A stretch of DNA of 60,000 nt. Origin: Membranipora membranacea (lineage: Eukaryota > Bryozoa > Gymnolaemata > Cheilostomatida > Membraniporidae). Location: the NCBI GenBank assembly GCA_914767715.1, contig OU612067.1, positions 4,094,001 through 4,154,000 of the forward strand, given 5' to 3'. This document shows, piece by piece, positions 20,600-33,863 of this stretch (positions are counted from its first letter, which is position 1; each line of letters opens with the position of its first letter). The notes beneath the pieces are model-generated. The model made no database searches. It worked only from the letters and a program-made list of their open reading frames with translations, and was not told where the DNA came from. The translations under genes and the position numbers were made by a program.

Positions 20600-23500
20600 C
20601 TATCATTTATGTTATTGTTATTGGGAAATTCCGCGCCTGAATTGCAAATTTGTACAAAATCCATTCATTTTGGCATTTAAATTCATAACCTGGCCGTAAT
20701 AAAAACTGATTTTGAGCAATTAATGGGGAAGTTTGTTCCACCATTTCCACTATTATGTCGTGAATGTTTTGAGGTAACCAATCTATCTATCTATCTATCT
20801 GTGTGTGTCAATGTGCACATAATTTCCTAAATTTTTTCCTAAAGATTCTTCACCAAACTTTTGGCTTCCAGACAGAGTGTATTTGTACACCAGAATTGAT
20901 ATTGGTAATCTATGACCGATTGGGATAAGATTGAAACAGTTTAATGTATATAACTGCGGATATCAGCTTAACCTTACATTGCGATTAAATAGGATAGTTT
21001 TCGCTCACTCAGCTTTCACTCTGCTTTATGAATGAACCTAATTTCTGCGTTTATAGATAGCTGCAACAATTCCCTAGCTTTTCTTCCACTCATTTTGGAG
21101 GGAAACTTTTTCTTTGTGTAAATTTTGCACACGGTTTCTTGCAGTGAACTGCATATCTGACATAGTTTAGATACTCCTCTTTTTATTCTAAAATTTCTTT
21201 TCAGCTGCTATCCAAAAGTGCTGCATTGGCTGGTTGCGTTGCTTTTTTTTAATGATTCGAAAGTCTTTTCATCTTTATCTAAATTTAAGTCTGCTGTACC
21301 CATTGGGGAAGGCATTGAAGGTTTTCGATCAGACCAGACCAGTGCTCCAGTAGAGTGGATATCCGAGAACTTCTTTATTTCCAGTTTCTCCACACTTAGG
21401 TGAGGGCCAGTCACTTATTTCAGATGGTGCTAAGTGGACAGCTGTGTCCACATATGGTTAGGTTGTGAAGGGTAGAAGGTTTTGTCTTATGGAGTTTCCT
21501 TACATTGAGAATGCTGTTAGGCAGTTTATAATGGAACCAAAAATTGGTTCAGTTACGTTCAGCAAGCCTGGCGTTAAGATTGCACAACCCTAGTCTAGCA
21601 AAGGACGGTCCTTTTGAGTATTGTGCTATCTGTTGCCTGAGGACTGTGACAGAGTCAAGGTTTGCGCTATCTGTTAGCAGAAGGGCCATGGATATGACTT
21701 CTATGAGCTTTGAGACCCAGAGAGTATTGTCACTCTCAATAAAAAATTGACAAAAAATGAAATTCATAATACTGAGCTCCTGGCCATAGTTCAAATGACC
21801 CCCTGAATAGAAATGCATAAAACCAGAACAATGACGCCGACCTTTCCTTTGACAAATTCTTTGAGGCATCATTCTAAATAGACATCAATAATGTGATATC
21901 AACACTGATCCTAACAACGTCATAAGGGGGTGATGGCTCCGAACTAAAGGAGAAGCCCAGTATGGCTGATAATGAGTGACATCTTTTTTTTCTGTCCGGT
22001 CCACCCTCCATTTGATAAATTTCTGCGCTCCTTCTTTTCTTTTCCTTTTTTTCAGGAGCTTTTTCTTCCTTCACATTTTCATGAACTGAACCGCATTTAC
22101 CCATCCACCCATCCATGTCGGCAGCTCTAAGAGTATCTTCTTAAATGTAGGAAAACAATTTAAGATAAATTACATGTATCACGGCCCTGCAATATGAAAG
22201 TGTACAAATTTACAATGACATAAAAGGCAAAAAGGCGGGAAACTATTTATTCAAGATCACAAAATGATATAGTAGTTAAATCAAATCAACTGAGAGCCAA
22301 TATTTTCCCTTTAAGAGGGGGGAGTTAAATCTATATGATATGTCCCTTTATAAAGTCCATGGAGGTCTATGTCAGAAAAATATAAAAAATGTCAAAGTCA
22401 GAGTCTATCTAGTTGGTATGGTACAATGCGGAGAGCAATTGCAGACACGTCTGTTCGATTTGAGAGCTAATGTGCAAACTTCACATTTTGCCGGGGTGGC
22501 AATCTCTTTAAAACCAACTTTTCAGGTTATTTTTCTTCTAATAATGACGATGTGGTTTTTTTCTTTTGAGAATAAGCAAATCAGAGTGATTTGTGTCCAG
22601 CAGTCAGGAAGTTTCATTCCATCTTTTTTATTCGTCCACAATGAATATCATTGCTGGTGTTATGAATAATTAAGCTCAATTCAGCGGGACACCTTGGGTC
22701 ATATCATGTCATGTTTTGTCTACAGGTCATGTCCTCATTGGCTCCCCTACACTAGGTTCACTCGCCTATGTTAGCTGCTCTGACCTCAGAAAGCCACTAT
22801 GAGTTTCATGGGAATGATTTCACCTGGCTTTCTGCTAGTGCATCATCCGCCAACAGAACTTGATTTTTGGTCTCTATGGTTTGTGCCTCTTCCGTCTAAA
22901 TATTTTTCGGATCATGAGATTCTCCACCATTCTAATAAATTCTCTCCAGACACAATCGGCCATGGGAAAGCCTATTGGAAAGTTGATAATCAAATCTTGT
23001 ATTGGAATGGTGGTTTGAGTTGGAATTTATGGCCAACAAGTTTATTTCTGAGTTTGGTTGTACCCTGAAATGAGAATAATAGTGGTAATTAGTTCAGTGA
23101 GTTGTGCCTAAAGACGGTAAACAAAGGATTAATAAGGGGGCAATGCTAAAAATGATGCCTCAGAGTGATTAGTATTTGCCAATCATAAAATAGCATTGAC
23201 AGTGTGAAAATCATATTAATACAAAGACTTACAATTATTGGTCATTCCATCCACCAGAAATATAGAGAGTAGAGACTAATTTGCTTTGGACATAGTCCTA
23301 TAGTTTGAGTAACATATTACACCAGATATAGCTCCATAGATATATAAATGTCCTCGAATGGCTATAGAAGTAGTAATAGTATTAGTCTGTTCTGCTGTTA
23401 AAAAGACTATAGTAGAGTGAAGAGTGTATTGGAGTGAACTTAGTTAATAGATAATATAAAAGGCATGTACGAGCCTCTGCATGTTCATTTGTAGAGAGCT

Positions 23501-23680
23501 ACTGCGTTACTGACGGTAATCAAGATTGTTGGAGAAAAAATGGACAACTCCAAAATATCATACTAATACAATACTTGAAGATGATGTCTATATAGATATA
23601 ATTGAACCCAATAAATGATTACAGCTTAGTCTCGCTTACTAAGAAAGCAGGAGTAAAATTAAAAAGGTTTTTTTTATTGT
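20600..23680. other. Intergenic DNA with unconvincing frames
   Basis: A short (TATC)n run lies near 20786. Frames at 21218-21414, 21549-21872 and 21874-22116 (minus; the last is Lys/Glu-rich) and at 22340-23068 (plus) are longer than average, but none shows a family motif or a consistent exon chain. A decayed repeat or an unrecognised fast-evolving gene cannot be excluded. Confidence 0.3.
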
Positions 23681-23849
23681 TTATGCTATAAAATAAGTTT
23701 AATCAAAATAAAAGAATTTGGCATATTAGTAAATATTACAGAAAAAGAAAAGCAAGGGCTCAGCCAGATAGTCCGAAGACTAGAGTGACGGCTGTCCCAA
23801 TGGTCACCCATGAATAACACCCACACAAGCCGATAAGTCAAAGCATGAG

Positions 23850-24840
23850 TCAGCACAGCGCGCGCTGTCGAGCATTGACCCAAAGTCGCTCAGCCAGACC
23901 AGACATGGGATTGTTCCCAGATCCTGTCCAATCTTCCAAAAGGTACCTGTTGTACAGTTTCACACCTGTGTACAACAGGGACCTCCCACCCCTGTTGTTG
24001 TTAGCTTGAATTGTTTTTAGGGCTTTTGATCTCCTATCATGGTTATGTTCTGGCAAAAGTTTTAAAATTTCTTCTGTTGGATATGTTTTTAAAAGCAACT
24101 TTAATAATCTATATTCAAAAATCATTTTTAAAGGCATAATTTTAAGTTTTTCAAAATATGTGGAAACATGTTCTCCAGGTTTTATGCGAACAATGACTCT
24201 CAAAGCAGTTTTTTGTGAAATTTTTATTGGTTTTAAATTTTTTTCACAAGCACAGCCCCAGAACTCAATGCTATATATGAGACGGGGATAAAAAAATGTG
24301 TAGTAAATATCAGTCAATGTGTTATCATCTAAAAATGGCCTAACTGCTTTCATCATTAGCAGGTTTAAATGTAGCTTTTTAGCCAACCCTTTGAGGTGCG
24401 ATTTAAAATCTATATTTGAATCACTGGTTAAACCAAGCAACTTTGTCTCTCTATTTATTTCCAAAATTGAAGAGCCCATCATCAGATTATAGCTTTGGCT
24501 ATCGTACTGCTTTTTAGGGGCTTAGAATAAAACTTGATGGGTCTTCTCATAATTTAATACGAGTCTATTTGAAATGCTCCATTCGTTCACTAATTGAAGT
24601 TGAGATGCCATCAGCTGGCTATCTGTACTAAAGATATTGGTATCATCAGCAAATAAGACATAACTCAAATCTGGGGCTGCATAAAGAAGATCATTTATAT
24701 AGATTAAAAATAAAAGAGGCCCAAGGACTGACCCCTGGGGCACACCAATTTTCACAGTCTGTAAGTGAGACTAAGTACCATCTAAGGATGCAAATTGCTT
24801 CCGATTTGTTAAGTAATTTTTAATAAGCAATGCGATTTTA
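23850..24840 (-). pseudogene. LINE reverse transcriptase fossil 1
   Basis: On the minus strand the sequence reads an RT core with GVPQGSVLGPLLFLIYIND, then LFADDTN, then a C-terminal region (LGLTSDSNIDFKSHL...YPRLIYSIEFWG) typical of Jockey/CR1-like non-LTR retrotransposons. The pieces lie in frames broken by stops at about 24500 and 24770; upstream remnants of the RT fingers (NRKQF..LDGT) are visible to about 24840. It is a 5'-truncated, frameshifted, inactive copy. No target duplication was identified. Confidence 0.88.
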
Positions 24841-24869
24841 GAAAACAAGAGCAAGATCAATAAAAGATG

Positions 24870-26060
24870 CTGACTAATTTAAAAATGGAAACCGACTTGA
24901 ATGGCATTTAAAGTCATGTTGTTGTCTGCTGCCCATCTGCTGGTCTCATCTCTTGGGTTTAGAATAGATATGTGGCTGTTACTCTGGATATATTTGCTGA
25001 CGGGAGCGTACAGGGTCAAGCGTATTTTCTGAATTATAAGTAGACTCGATGACATTGAGTTGGTCTCTTGTGGTACTCCTATAGCTATTTTTTTTGCATT
25101 CAACATTGGCGATCAGATAGGAAACATCTAACAGTGTTACAAGTCCACTGTTTATTTAAGTCTTGCAGTTTGTGGATCAGAATGTTTGAATCCATCTTAT
25201 CGTAATCTTTAGACATATTGATTAGTGTAGTCTTAACATGAGTGGTTTTCAGGTCATCGAGTTCCTTGCAACGACCATGGATGACATGTGGCAGAGCGTC
25301 GGTGGTGCTGTGCTGTTGTTGGTAGACACACGCACTGATTTGTTTTGAGATGATCTCCCAGGCCAGATTGTAGCTTGCTGAGAAAAATCTGTTCGTCTAG
25401 TCTTCTGGTATAGTGTAGCAACGATTTTGGTCGGTAATCACTTGAGTTTGATGGGTTGTTAACTTTTTGGTGTGGTCTTATCTACGATGTACTACTTATC
25501 TATTATGTCTTATGCTTTCATTCACCATTTAGGGTAGTGCTGGCTTGAAGTATGCAGTCTATTATGTCTGCAATGGAACAGAAAGTTGAGGCTTGTTCAT
25601 AATATCTCTTTGGCCGCCTATACAAATGAAATAATTAGTATCTACTAGCTCAGCTGATTTGAACCATCTGCCACCGATCCGATGGAACTTATTCACCGTG
25701 TCAATTGTCTTCCCACAAATCTGCTTTACTGATTTCCACCATGTTTTGGATGAGATTGCTTGATTTAGCTTTTGGTCAATATATTGTTTTTTCGTTTCCT
25801 AAGATCAGATTTGCACAGTTTGCTGAGATACTTCCATTCCTTGACTTTTTTCTTATCTTTCTGGCTCAGTCGTTAGCTGGAAAACCGTCTTTGTTCGACG
25901 TTTCAAGAGTACTGATTTTCAATCCCTGCTCTCCCATCAATGTTGCTCGCGCTGACTCTGCTAAAGTAATCCTCATTCTTGTAGTTCATGATGGGTTGAC
26001 ATGTTGGTATTATTGTCAAGTTGTTACATCGCGGACCCTCTTTGTTTAGGCTTAGTAATG
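24870..26060 (-). pseudogene. LINE reverse transcriptase fossil 2
   Basis: A second, more decayed non-LTR RT. On the minus strand, with shifts, one reads the endonuclease-RT linker (KLNQAISSKTWWKSVKQICG, about 25690-25790), HSTTDALPHVIHG with a following LINMSKDYDKMDSNILIHKL block (about 25150-25330; the first RT Asp region), then IGVPQ and WAADNNMTLN (about 24900-25090). The FADD box is lost. It is probably a different LINE family from fossil 1, since block order and spacing differ. Confidence 0.75.
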
Positions 26061-26729
26061 AGTAAAGTGCTTTTCGGTAGCCTGCTACTTATTTTAGTTT
26101 CAATCCTACGTCAATAGTTGACATCTGGCAGGCTGGGTGCAATTCATATTTGAAATGGTCCTCCTCTTCTATATTTGATGTCAAGTGTTGTAGTTAGATT
26201 CTGAATATGTAAATGTAAATCTAAGTCATGATACTCAATACCAACTTAGGGTAATGTCAAAGGCCGAGACAAAATGGTTCATGTTATATATCATTCCGAA
26301 GGGTAGGTCATCAGCTTTCTAAATTTTCAAAAATCAATGACACAACATCTCATGGCGTAACGTTATTACATGTTGAAGAATGAAGTGTATTCTTCTAACT
26401 TACGCTGACTACATTGTGTTATCGCAATCTATCTTTTTTTGCATGTTGTCCCTTTATAAGGTCTCTCATAGCCTTTTTCTCACTGGCATAGACACAAGTC
26501 AAAATGAGAACGCTTGTGTCAAACGATGTTCACGATATGCAAAGTGAAAATTATCCATGGGTGTGCTTTTCCAGCATTTTACATAAAGCTGTGAGAGCTA
26601 TTAATTTGGTGATATTGTTTAGGTTGTTCAAGGTTCTTGACTATAATATGTATAGTGGCTTGATTATGACAGATTCCATGAATTTTGAGTTGACTTTGAT
26701 TTGATCTTGTTGGGTAAGGACATTAAATC

Positions 26730-27040
26730 AAATTATTGGTAAATTGATCCTTGAACCCGTGATAAGATCAGCTATAAATCGCTGGGTTTCCTCAGTGTGC
26801 GCCATATGTGGTTCTTCCAGAGTGCTTAGGTAATGTTTCAGAGTGGGAAAGTGATCATTGTCGCCAGAGACATCTTGATGAAACATAGCAAGCTTGTTCT
26901 GAGATTCTCTGATTGTTACCCACATTGAGGCTATATCTCTGTTCTTGCCTTAAGTATGAGATTGAGATCATTTTACTTTGACAGTATTTCCACAAGTAAA
27001 GCCATGTCAATAGATACCAGAGTAGTCTCATATTGCTGTG
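26730..27040 (-). pseudogene. hAT transposase fossil (ZBED5/SCAND3-like)
   Basis: Minus-strand remnants read DMALLVEILSK-NDLNLIL, then ASMWVTIRESQNKLAMF and HFPTLKHYLSTLEEP, ending in ETQRFIADLITG. This succession of helices and the HFPTL motif match the middle of hAT-type transposases and their domesticated ZBED5/GTF2IRD2-like relatives. It is interrupted by stops and frameshifts; neither the BED finger nor the C-terminal dimerisation domain is present. Confidence 0.6.
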
Positions 27041-27059
27041 GTTGAGAATCAGCAAAACC

Positions 27060-29580
27060 TACAAAAAATGATAGTTGATGATTGAAAGACATTTTCAAGC
27101 TGTTGATAGGCGATGAAAACCTTTACCAGTTGCCACTCTGTAGCCTAAAAATTTGACTCTATGCATAATATATATATATCACATAAATAAATTCATAAAT
27201 ATATAGGCATATTTATATGTGATATTGGCGCTGGCTGACCATCATGTTATATTCCTTTATTACTATGGATAATAAGTAGGCTAAGGCTACAGCAGATCTT
27301 TTCAGCTCTTTTTATTTTATTTGTTGCACCCTCCCCTAGACCACTGAATGAGTAGTAGGCATTCCACTGTATGTCTAGGCGGAAGAGATAGATACTAGCT
27401 GACTAGATAGACAAATGCAGGTTTCATTTTAAGAGGGTGATGGTGCTTTGGGTACCCAGGTATAGTTGAGCTGCAAAATTCTTCAATCTATTTCGTTACT
27501 AAACAAGCAATGCACAATGTCTCAAATTAATTTATCTGCTGGCTGCTTAGCCTGTCTTGACAAGCTTTGTTGGAGGGTTTAACGATTCCCTATCGTTAGA
27601 ATTTCAGCTTATGCCGATTTATGACTTGGAATTTTGACTGACGTAACTCAGACTATTGTCGATCAATATATAACTTTATTGACGAGCTTTTACTGAGATT
27701 ACAACCGTTAAATCTATAAGAGATTAACACAAACAATGACTATATGACTATGTATGAACGCATTACACAGTTCTCAAAAAGTTAACTTAATACTCTTACT
27801 TTACAACTTTTATAATAAAGTGTTACTTCCAAATGTAAAATAGTAAGGTGTCAAACGCATCAATCCTGATGCCAAATTAAGCATTTACACAATTCAAGGT
27901 GTATATAATATAATTAATCCTTGAATGAGGAATGCAGGTTACAATAAAATAATAAGGTTAATATTCTTACCTTTTGCCTTCTCTCCTTTAAACTTTCAAA
28001 ACTGTCTGAGTTAATTTGCTAATGAACTGAGTGCACTGACTCTGGTTGTAAAGTAAGCGTTGCTGCCTTGGACATCAATGGCTTTCTCAATAAAATTTAT
28101 TATTTGAGGCAATTAACCACAATCTTGATGGCAAAACCAGATCAGACAGCAACAAAGTCACTATCAACTTGGATATTGCATTCTTAGCCAAAGATCAATA
28201 TTATACAGGCCTGCATATTTGTGAGAAAGTAAGGGGGGTTGGCAGTATGATCCATCATTGTTGCCCACTGCGATGTAATGATGGCCTCCTGACATAGGTT
28301 CGCTGCTGTGATGAGTTTCATAGACAAAGTTGATCATGTGTGAGGACAAGGGGATACTCTTAGCTAATGTTGATTAAGTCTAACAAAATAAATTCAAAAA
28401 ATTCTTTTCTGTCAACAAGAAGAAGATGCGTTCTTTTTGTTTGGAAATCTTCGCTTCTTATTGTATGCGCTAAGATTAATATCAAAAATAATGGGGGCTG
28501 GTACCAACCATACAAAATTACAAACGCATTCAAAGCTGAAGTGAGAATGGCGGCATCAGAGTAGAGTGCATCGTCAGCAGATTCATGCTGTTTTAAAATC
28601 CCTTTTAAAACTCTTCTTCTATTCAGCTTACTGACAAACGTAAAAAAATTACTTGCATAGAGGGATAGAAGACCTCCCTCTTTGCCTCAAAGTTATCGTG
28701 GGATGTTTGGGGCTATGAAAGCTTTTTCTAAAACTTGCTTTGAAATGTTGTTTGGGCAGACATAAAATGACTTAGACTTCAGAGGGTTCAGAGATCCCTG
28801 ATTCAGAGCGGTTCAAAGCACATATCTACAGGCGACAAACAGCAATAATGCTAGAATAAACCGGAAAAAATTAAATTTTTTGAGTATGATATTTTCTCAG
28901 ACCTATGCTATAGAAAATAAACTATTTTCACATTTAATTGAAATTCAGTTGTCTATATATATGGCGGGTTACAAAACTGAGAGCGACAAGCTCAAAATCT
29001 TGTTCAAAGTTGCTCTCTGGATTGCAGTGTGATAAAAACACCATGACTTTTACTCAATGCAATGTCGTAAAATCACCACCAGCTGTTGTACGCTAATGGT
29101 TCATATGGTACCTGTTAAGGTTATATTATCATAAAGTCTATATGGAAAACAAAAAGTTGAATTTTGGGAATGACGTAAAATTACTTATTTTATATTTATA
29201 AAGGGAAATTCCTAAAGAGATGGAGCGATTTATGCATAAATTATTTAACATTTTTCCCAATTTCTGATATTTTAAGTAGTGCAAACAACCTCTTAACAAC
29301 TTTTGAGCATAGCCTATATCAAACATGACAGTATATTTCAGGCTTGACATATATGCAGATACTCACCTTACTTGTGCTAAATTTTGATAAGCATCCTGTA
29401 TGAGACAGCAGTAATGAGTTCTGAAGGAACAATTTCTATCGTGATTCTAGGATTTCAAATTTTTTCTCTTCTACGACTTGGTACACTATCTTCAATATTT
29501 CAACTCCCACAGTGTTTTGAAATTTGTATGCTCCTGTCCACTAATCACAACAAATCGTATTCATCGATTTGCATCTAACG
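27060..29580. other. Intergenic DNA, no gene seen
   Basis: AT-rich, with a (TA)n-like tract near 27165 and short frames without features. No exon or RNA gene could be supported. Confidence 0.4.
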
Positions 29581-29607
29581 AGGAGACAACTCGGCGTTTT
29601 TGTTGAG

Positions 29608-29776
29608 TAGCGACATTTGCGACGTTAGTGGGTTCGAGCTATTGCGACGTTTAAAAAATTGCGACGTTTGTGGGTTTGCGACATTTAAAAAACCCTTCGT
29701 TGCGACGTTTTTGGGATTGCGACGTTAGTGGAACGCTAGATTGCGACGTTTTGACGTTTGCGACGTTTGTGGGTTC
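29608..29776 (+). repeat. Cluster of GCGAC(G/A)TT motifs
   Basis: Nine copies of GCGACGTT or GCGACATT within about 165 bases, mostly as ttgcgacgtt followed by tgtgggt, tagtggg or ttaaaaaa, at irregular spacing (about 10-30 bases). CpG-rich in an AT-rich setting. The irregular spacing is unlike a simple minisatellite and more like a cluster of protein-binding sites, or a transposon sub-terminal repeat region. Confidence 0.7.
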
Positions 29777-30480
29777 TACAGTCGTGTCATTTATAATTAT
29801 TTCTTCAAAATCTGAAAAAAGGATCTACAAATAACTTGGATACAAATTCAATTTCATTAATGGAGTTTGGTAGAAGTTTTATGCTAAACAAGTTAACCTC
29901 ACTTATTATGCTACAAAATATCATGTATAAAATGTGTTGCCTACCAGGTTAACAAACTAGCCTCCAGTGTTAAACTTACCACATTCCCCGTGTAAACATA
30001 ATCTAATAAAGGAGGTGATGATCTGACTTTGGTTGTTGCGTTAGGATACCCTATAAATTAAGTCCATGCTTCTAAGAGAAAATAACAATATTAACTTCTA
30101 TACTGGGAATGAGATGGCTTGCCTATTGTACTGGGCCGAGTACAGGTTTTCATCACATTCTTATATTACTGTAGGTGAGATGCTGCCTGTAACTTCTACT
30201 AAGCAAACAATAAAATACTCAGTTGTAAGATATATACAGCAATCTCTGTTATCGTCAGTATTTAAGTACAAATAATAATATATATGACACGTAATTTAAA
30301 ATGGCACAAAACATTGCTGTTACGTATTTTATATGTCAACTCTCGGGGTCCTGAATAATCGATTAGAGTGTAGGGAGTGTCAGGTCTTGTGTAGAATGAA
30401 TGTTTCATTTACCTCTAAAGGTAATTTGGGCCACAATATTATTGCAACTGGCTAAAAACATGTTGGTTAAGTTTGCAAGG
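29777..30480. other. Intergenic DNA, no gene seen
   Basis: No coding, RNA or repeat feature could be supported. Confidence 0.4.
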
Positions 30481-30720
30481 GTCAGTCGCTTGCCACATTC
30501 CAAAGAATAGGCAGCGAAAAAGTGGATGTCTTAAGGGCGAAGCGGCAGATTCTGCGCCAGTTTGCTCTCTGTTTGTTCTGATCGGAGCACATCTGGGTTC
30601 CCACAAGTCCCAGTAGTTGGTGGACTGCAGTGGGATTCGAACCCACAACCTTCAATACTTGTATGCTGAATTCCGGCGCTCTAACAAACTGAGCCACCTC
30701 CTCCTGTTGATTTGAATTCA
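30480..30720 (-). mobile_element. tRNA-derived SINE, family 2
   Basis: On the minus strand the 5' end is tRNA-like (30622-30704): GGAGGAGGTGGCTCAGTTTG with a good A box, then a B box GGTTCGAATCC within tgggttcgaatccca, ending ctgcagtcc. An unrelated tail of about 130 bases follows. The anticodon arm is degenerate and the acceptor ends pair only partly, so I call a SINE and not a tRNA gene. Confidence 0.7.
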
Positions 30721-30739
30721 TCCATTTGTAGCCATCATT

Positions 30740-31480
30740 TGACCTGCAACATACAAAGACGCATCGTTAACAAAAAGGGGAGGAAACCCTTAACCTATAA
30801 ACGTCGAAGAACCAACCATCTGCCAACAACTCCAGGTAGATTTATCCTTTTGTGAACAATAAAATTGGAATGTAATACATTACATTTATTGATGAGTCAT
30901 GGCAATTACAAGAAGGCTGGTACTTTGTACACTAAATCATCATAAAGAAGTACAAAATCATCCATTTTAAAAACACATCAAGCGAAGGCAGTTGGACAAT
31001 ATTATTCTAGTGAGAAATGTTTATAATATGTTGTTGAATAAACGAGGCCAAAAGTGGCACCTTGATCATCCTATTTTTTCAAACTGTGTTTGTAATTTTA
31101 TTTATTTTACAAATTTTGGGGATATGTATAACATTATTGTACAATTGTGCTACTAAATATTCATTCCGCACTAAGGAATCACAAGTATTTTGGGCAATAA
31201 TTTGATTGATACAGTGACAAATCAGATAATACATATTATGAAAAGGAAGACTGAAGCTTTTTAGTATCTGAAATTTAAATCAAAACTCCTGTGACTAAAT
31301 GAATCATCAACATGCAATTCTTCCTCCCTCGTCAATGCAACAATCTATTTTCACTTACAAACACTGCTACCCGCCTTTTTCTGTCTGCAGTAACTGTTGG
31401 TACCAAAGCTCTATCCTAGCAAAGCAAACATTTTCTTTAACTTCCATCTGAACTTTTCTCACTTTTAATTGTAAATACCT
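30740..31480. other. Intergenic DNA, no gene seen
   Basis: No feature could be supported. Confidence 0.4.
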
Positions 31481-31489
31481 GGTTCCACT

Positions 31490-32480
31490 TGTTTCCACTT
31501 ACCCTCAATTGCTTGCATTTACTCCCGCTAGCCTCCCACTTACTCCCACTAACTCCCGCTTGCCTCCCACTTACTCTCACTTACTCCCACTTACTCTCAC
31601 TTACTCCCACTTACCCCCACTTACTCCCACTTACTCACTCTTACTCCCACTTACTCCCACTTACTCCCACTTACTCCCTCTTACTCTCACTTACTCCCAC
31701 TTACTCCCACTTACTCCCACTAACTCCCGCTTGCCTCCCACTTACTCCCACTTACTTTCACTTGCCTCCAACTTACTCCCACTAACTCCCACATACTCCC
31801 ACTAACTCCCGCTTGCCTCCCACTTACTCACTCTTACTCCCACTTACTCCCACTTACTCCCACTTACTCACTCTTACTCTCACTTACTCCCACTTACTCC
31901 CACTTACTCACTCTTACTCCCACTTACTCCCACTTACTCCCACTTACTCACTCTTACTCCCACTTACTCCCACTTACTCCCACTTACTCACTCTTACTCT
32001 CACTTACTCCCACTTACTCCCACTTACTCACTCTTACTCCCACTTACTCCCACTTACTCCCACTTACTCACTCTTACTCTCACTTACTCCCACTTACTCC
32101 CACTAACTCCCACTTACTCCCACTAACTCCCGCTTGCCTCCCACTTACTCCAACTTACTTTCACTTGCCTCCAACTTACTCCCACTAACTCCCACTTACT
32201 CCCACTAACTCCCGCTTGCCTCCCACTTACTCCCACTTACTTTCACTTGCCTCCCACTTACTCCCACTAACTCCCACTTACTCTCACTTGCCTCCCACTT
32301 ACTCTCACTTGCCTCCCACTTACTCCCACTTACTTTCACTTGCCTCCCACTTACTCCCACTAACTCCCACTTACTTTCACTTGCCTCCCACTTACTCCCA
32401 CTTACTCCCGCTTGCCTCCCACTTACTCTCACTTGCCTCCCACTTACTCCCACTTACTCCTGCTTGCCTCCCACTTTCCC
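31490..32480 (+). repeat. 10-bp minisatellite (CCCACTTACT)n, about 1 kb
   Basis: About 95 degenerate decamer units with variants (CTCACTTACT, CCCACTAACT, CCCGCTTGCC, CACTCTTACT) arranged in higher-order blocks, for example a repeated 60-base pattern at 31830-32090. Because the period is 10 and stops are rare, several frames on both strands remain open across it; these are by-products, not genes. Confidence 0.95.
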
Positions 32481-32640
32481 CCAGGAGAAGGTGGGGGAAA
32501 GTTTTTGCCTCGAAACCAGGGCACGCCCGAAGGGCTGGGCCCTTCTGGCGCACCCAGCTTCCCAGGGCTCGAAACCAGGGCACGCCTCGAAGGGCTGGGC
32601 CCTCTTTGTGCACCCAGCTTCCCAGGGCTCGAAACCCTGA
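32480..32640 (+). repeat. GC-rich 65-bp tandem duplication
   Basis: Two copies of a unit containing ctcgaaaccagggcacgcc, gaagggctgggccct and gcacccagcttcccaggg, plus part of a third. GC content is far above that of the neighbours and the block abuts the minisatellite directly. It is probably the fixed end of the same repeat element. Confidence 0.7.
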
Positions 32641-32649
32641 AATGGCCTT

Positions 32650-33800
32650 TTGACTTTGAACCGAACTAATTGAATGTAGGGTAAACTGTTTTAATAACAT
32701 TCTTTACCATGATATTTCCACTCATTAGCAACATTCCGACAATGCAATTCAAACTTGAAGTTCTGAGAGAGATCATGTCAATCGCATTTACTTGATCTCA
32801 CTGGAAATTCCGAAAATTGTTATTTGAGTTACTATTACACATATCAGCACACCCTTTTTGACAGACTCATAGCTGTCCATGTTGACAGCTCTGAACAGGT
32901 CAGCAACGGTGGGTATGATGAGTATGCAGTAGGTGTAGTGATTGAATTGGCCACAAACCAGATAACAGTTTGGTCGTCCTCCGCGCCCATATCTTACATC
33001 ACTGCGTAAATGCCTTCGCCATTAATCAGAGCGAATAGTGACTGCATAGAACCTGACAAAATATCGTACTACAGACAGGAAAAATTACTGTTATTATTTC
33101 ATCAATAAAGCCCACGGCAATGGTCTCCTTACAACATACGTACATAATTGAGCAAAAGTTCAACCTGTTCCATGCAATGATGATTTAAAAGTCTTTGTTT
33201 GTCTCTCTCCTTCGTTATCTTACCACTTAGTGATCTGTGATTGGACGCAAGTCTTTATTATCTGGTCATCCACCAAGTCATCTTTAGAGGAGCGACTGAT
33301 ATTCAAACATAGACATTTTCCTCTTGTTATCTATATCCATATCTATTGACAGCTATATCAAAGCTCGTAAAAACTTTTGCTATATTATGAATATGTTATA
33401 AATGATGTCTGAAAGATATGGGGCCTATATTATAGTTCATTGAACGGGTCTTCAATAAGCACAGTCGTCACGTCCCATAGTGTTGATTGTAGTTTGCTAG
33501 TTTATTAGGCTATGAGTTTTGGAATCTCTAATGATTCATACTCCCTTGCAAATCGAAATCGTATGCAAGAACATGTACTCACTCATACATTCATTGAGCA
33601 ACAAATGTAAAGGTTAAGTTTCTTCACTTCTTCCAATTAGACCACTGATTCTTAAGTGTCATCCAAATTAAGTGTATACCATTGGTTTCAGGCACAATTC
33701 TCAATGGCTAGGCGGCCAATATAAAGTTGTGGTGTCTTACCATCACAATTGCACTGAAGCATTAACTTTTCTCTATCAATATCAAGTCTATTGACTGTTG
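32650..33800. other. Intergenic DNA, no gene seen
   Basis: No supported feature before the MADQ segment begins at about 33810. Confidence 0.4.
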
Positions 33801-33863
33801 TGTACTTAGCATACTCATCTCCAACAAGTTTTTAGAGGCACAGAGTATCATTCCGACTTCAAA

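Noticed and set aside
22799-23068. 90-codon frame with many aromatic residues
   Set aside because: No recognised family, no splice context and no repeat of the frame elsewhere; left within the unresolved intergenic entry.
30622-30704. Functional tRNA gene
   Set aside because: A and B boxes are good, but the anticodon arm does not fold and a SINE-like tail follows.
31489-32700. Long repetitive frames (Leu/Pro/Thr/Tyr-rich on plus, Ser/Gly/Lys-rich on minus)
   Set aside because: By-products of a 10-bp minisatellite with few stop triplets; open in several frames at once.
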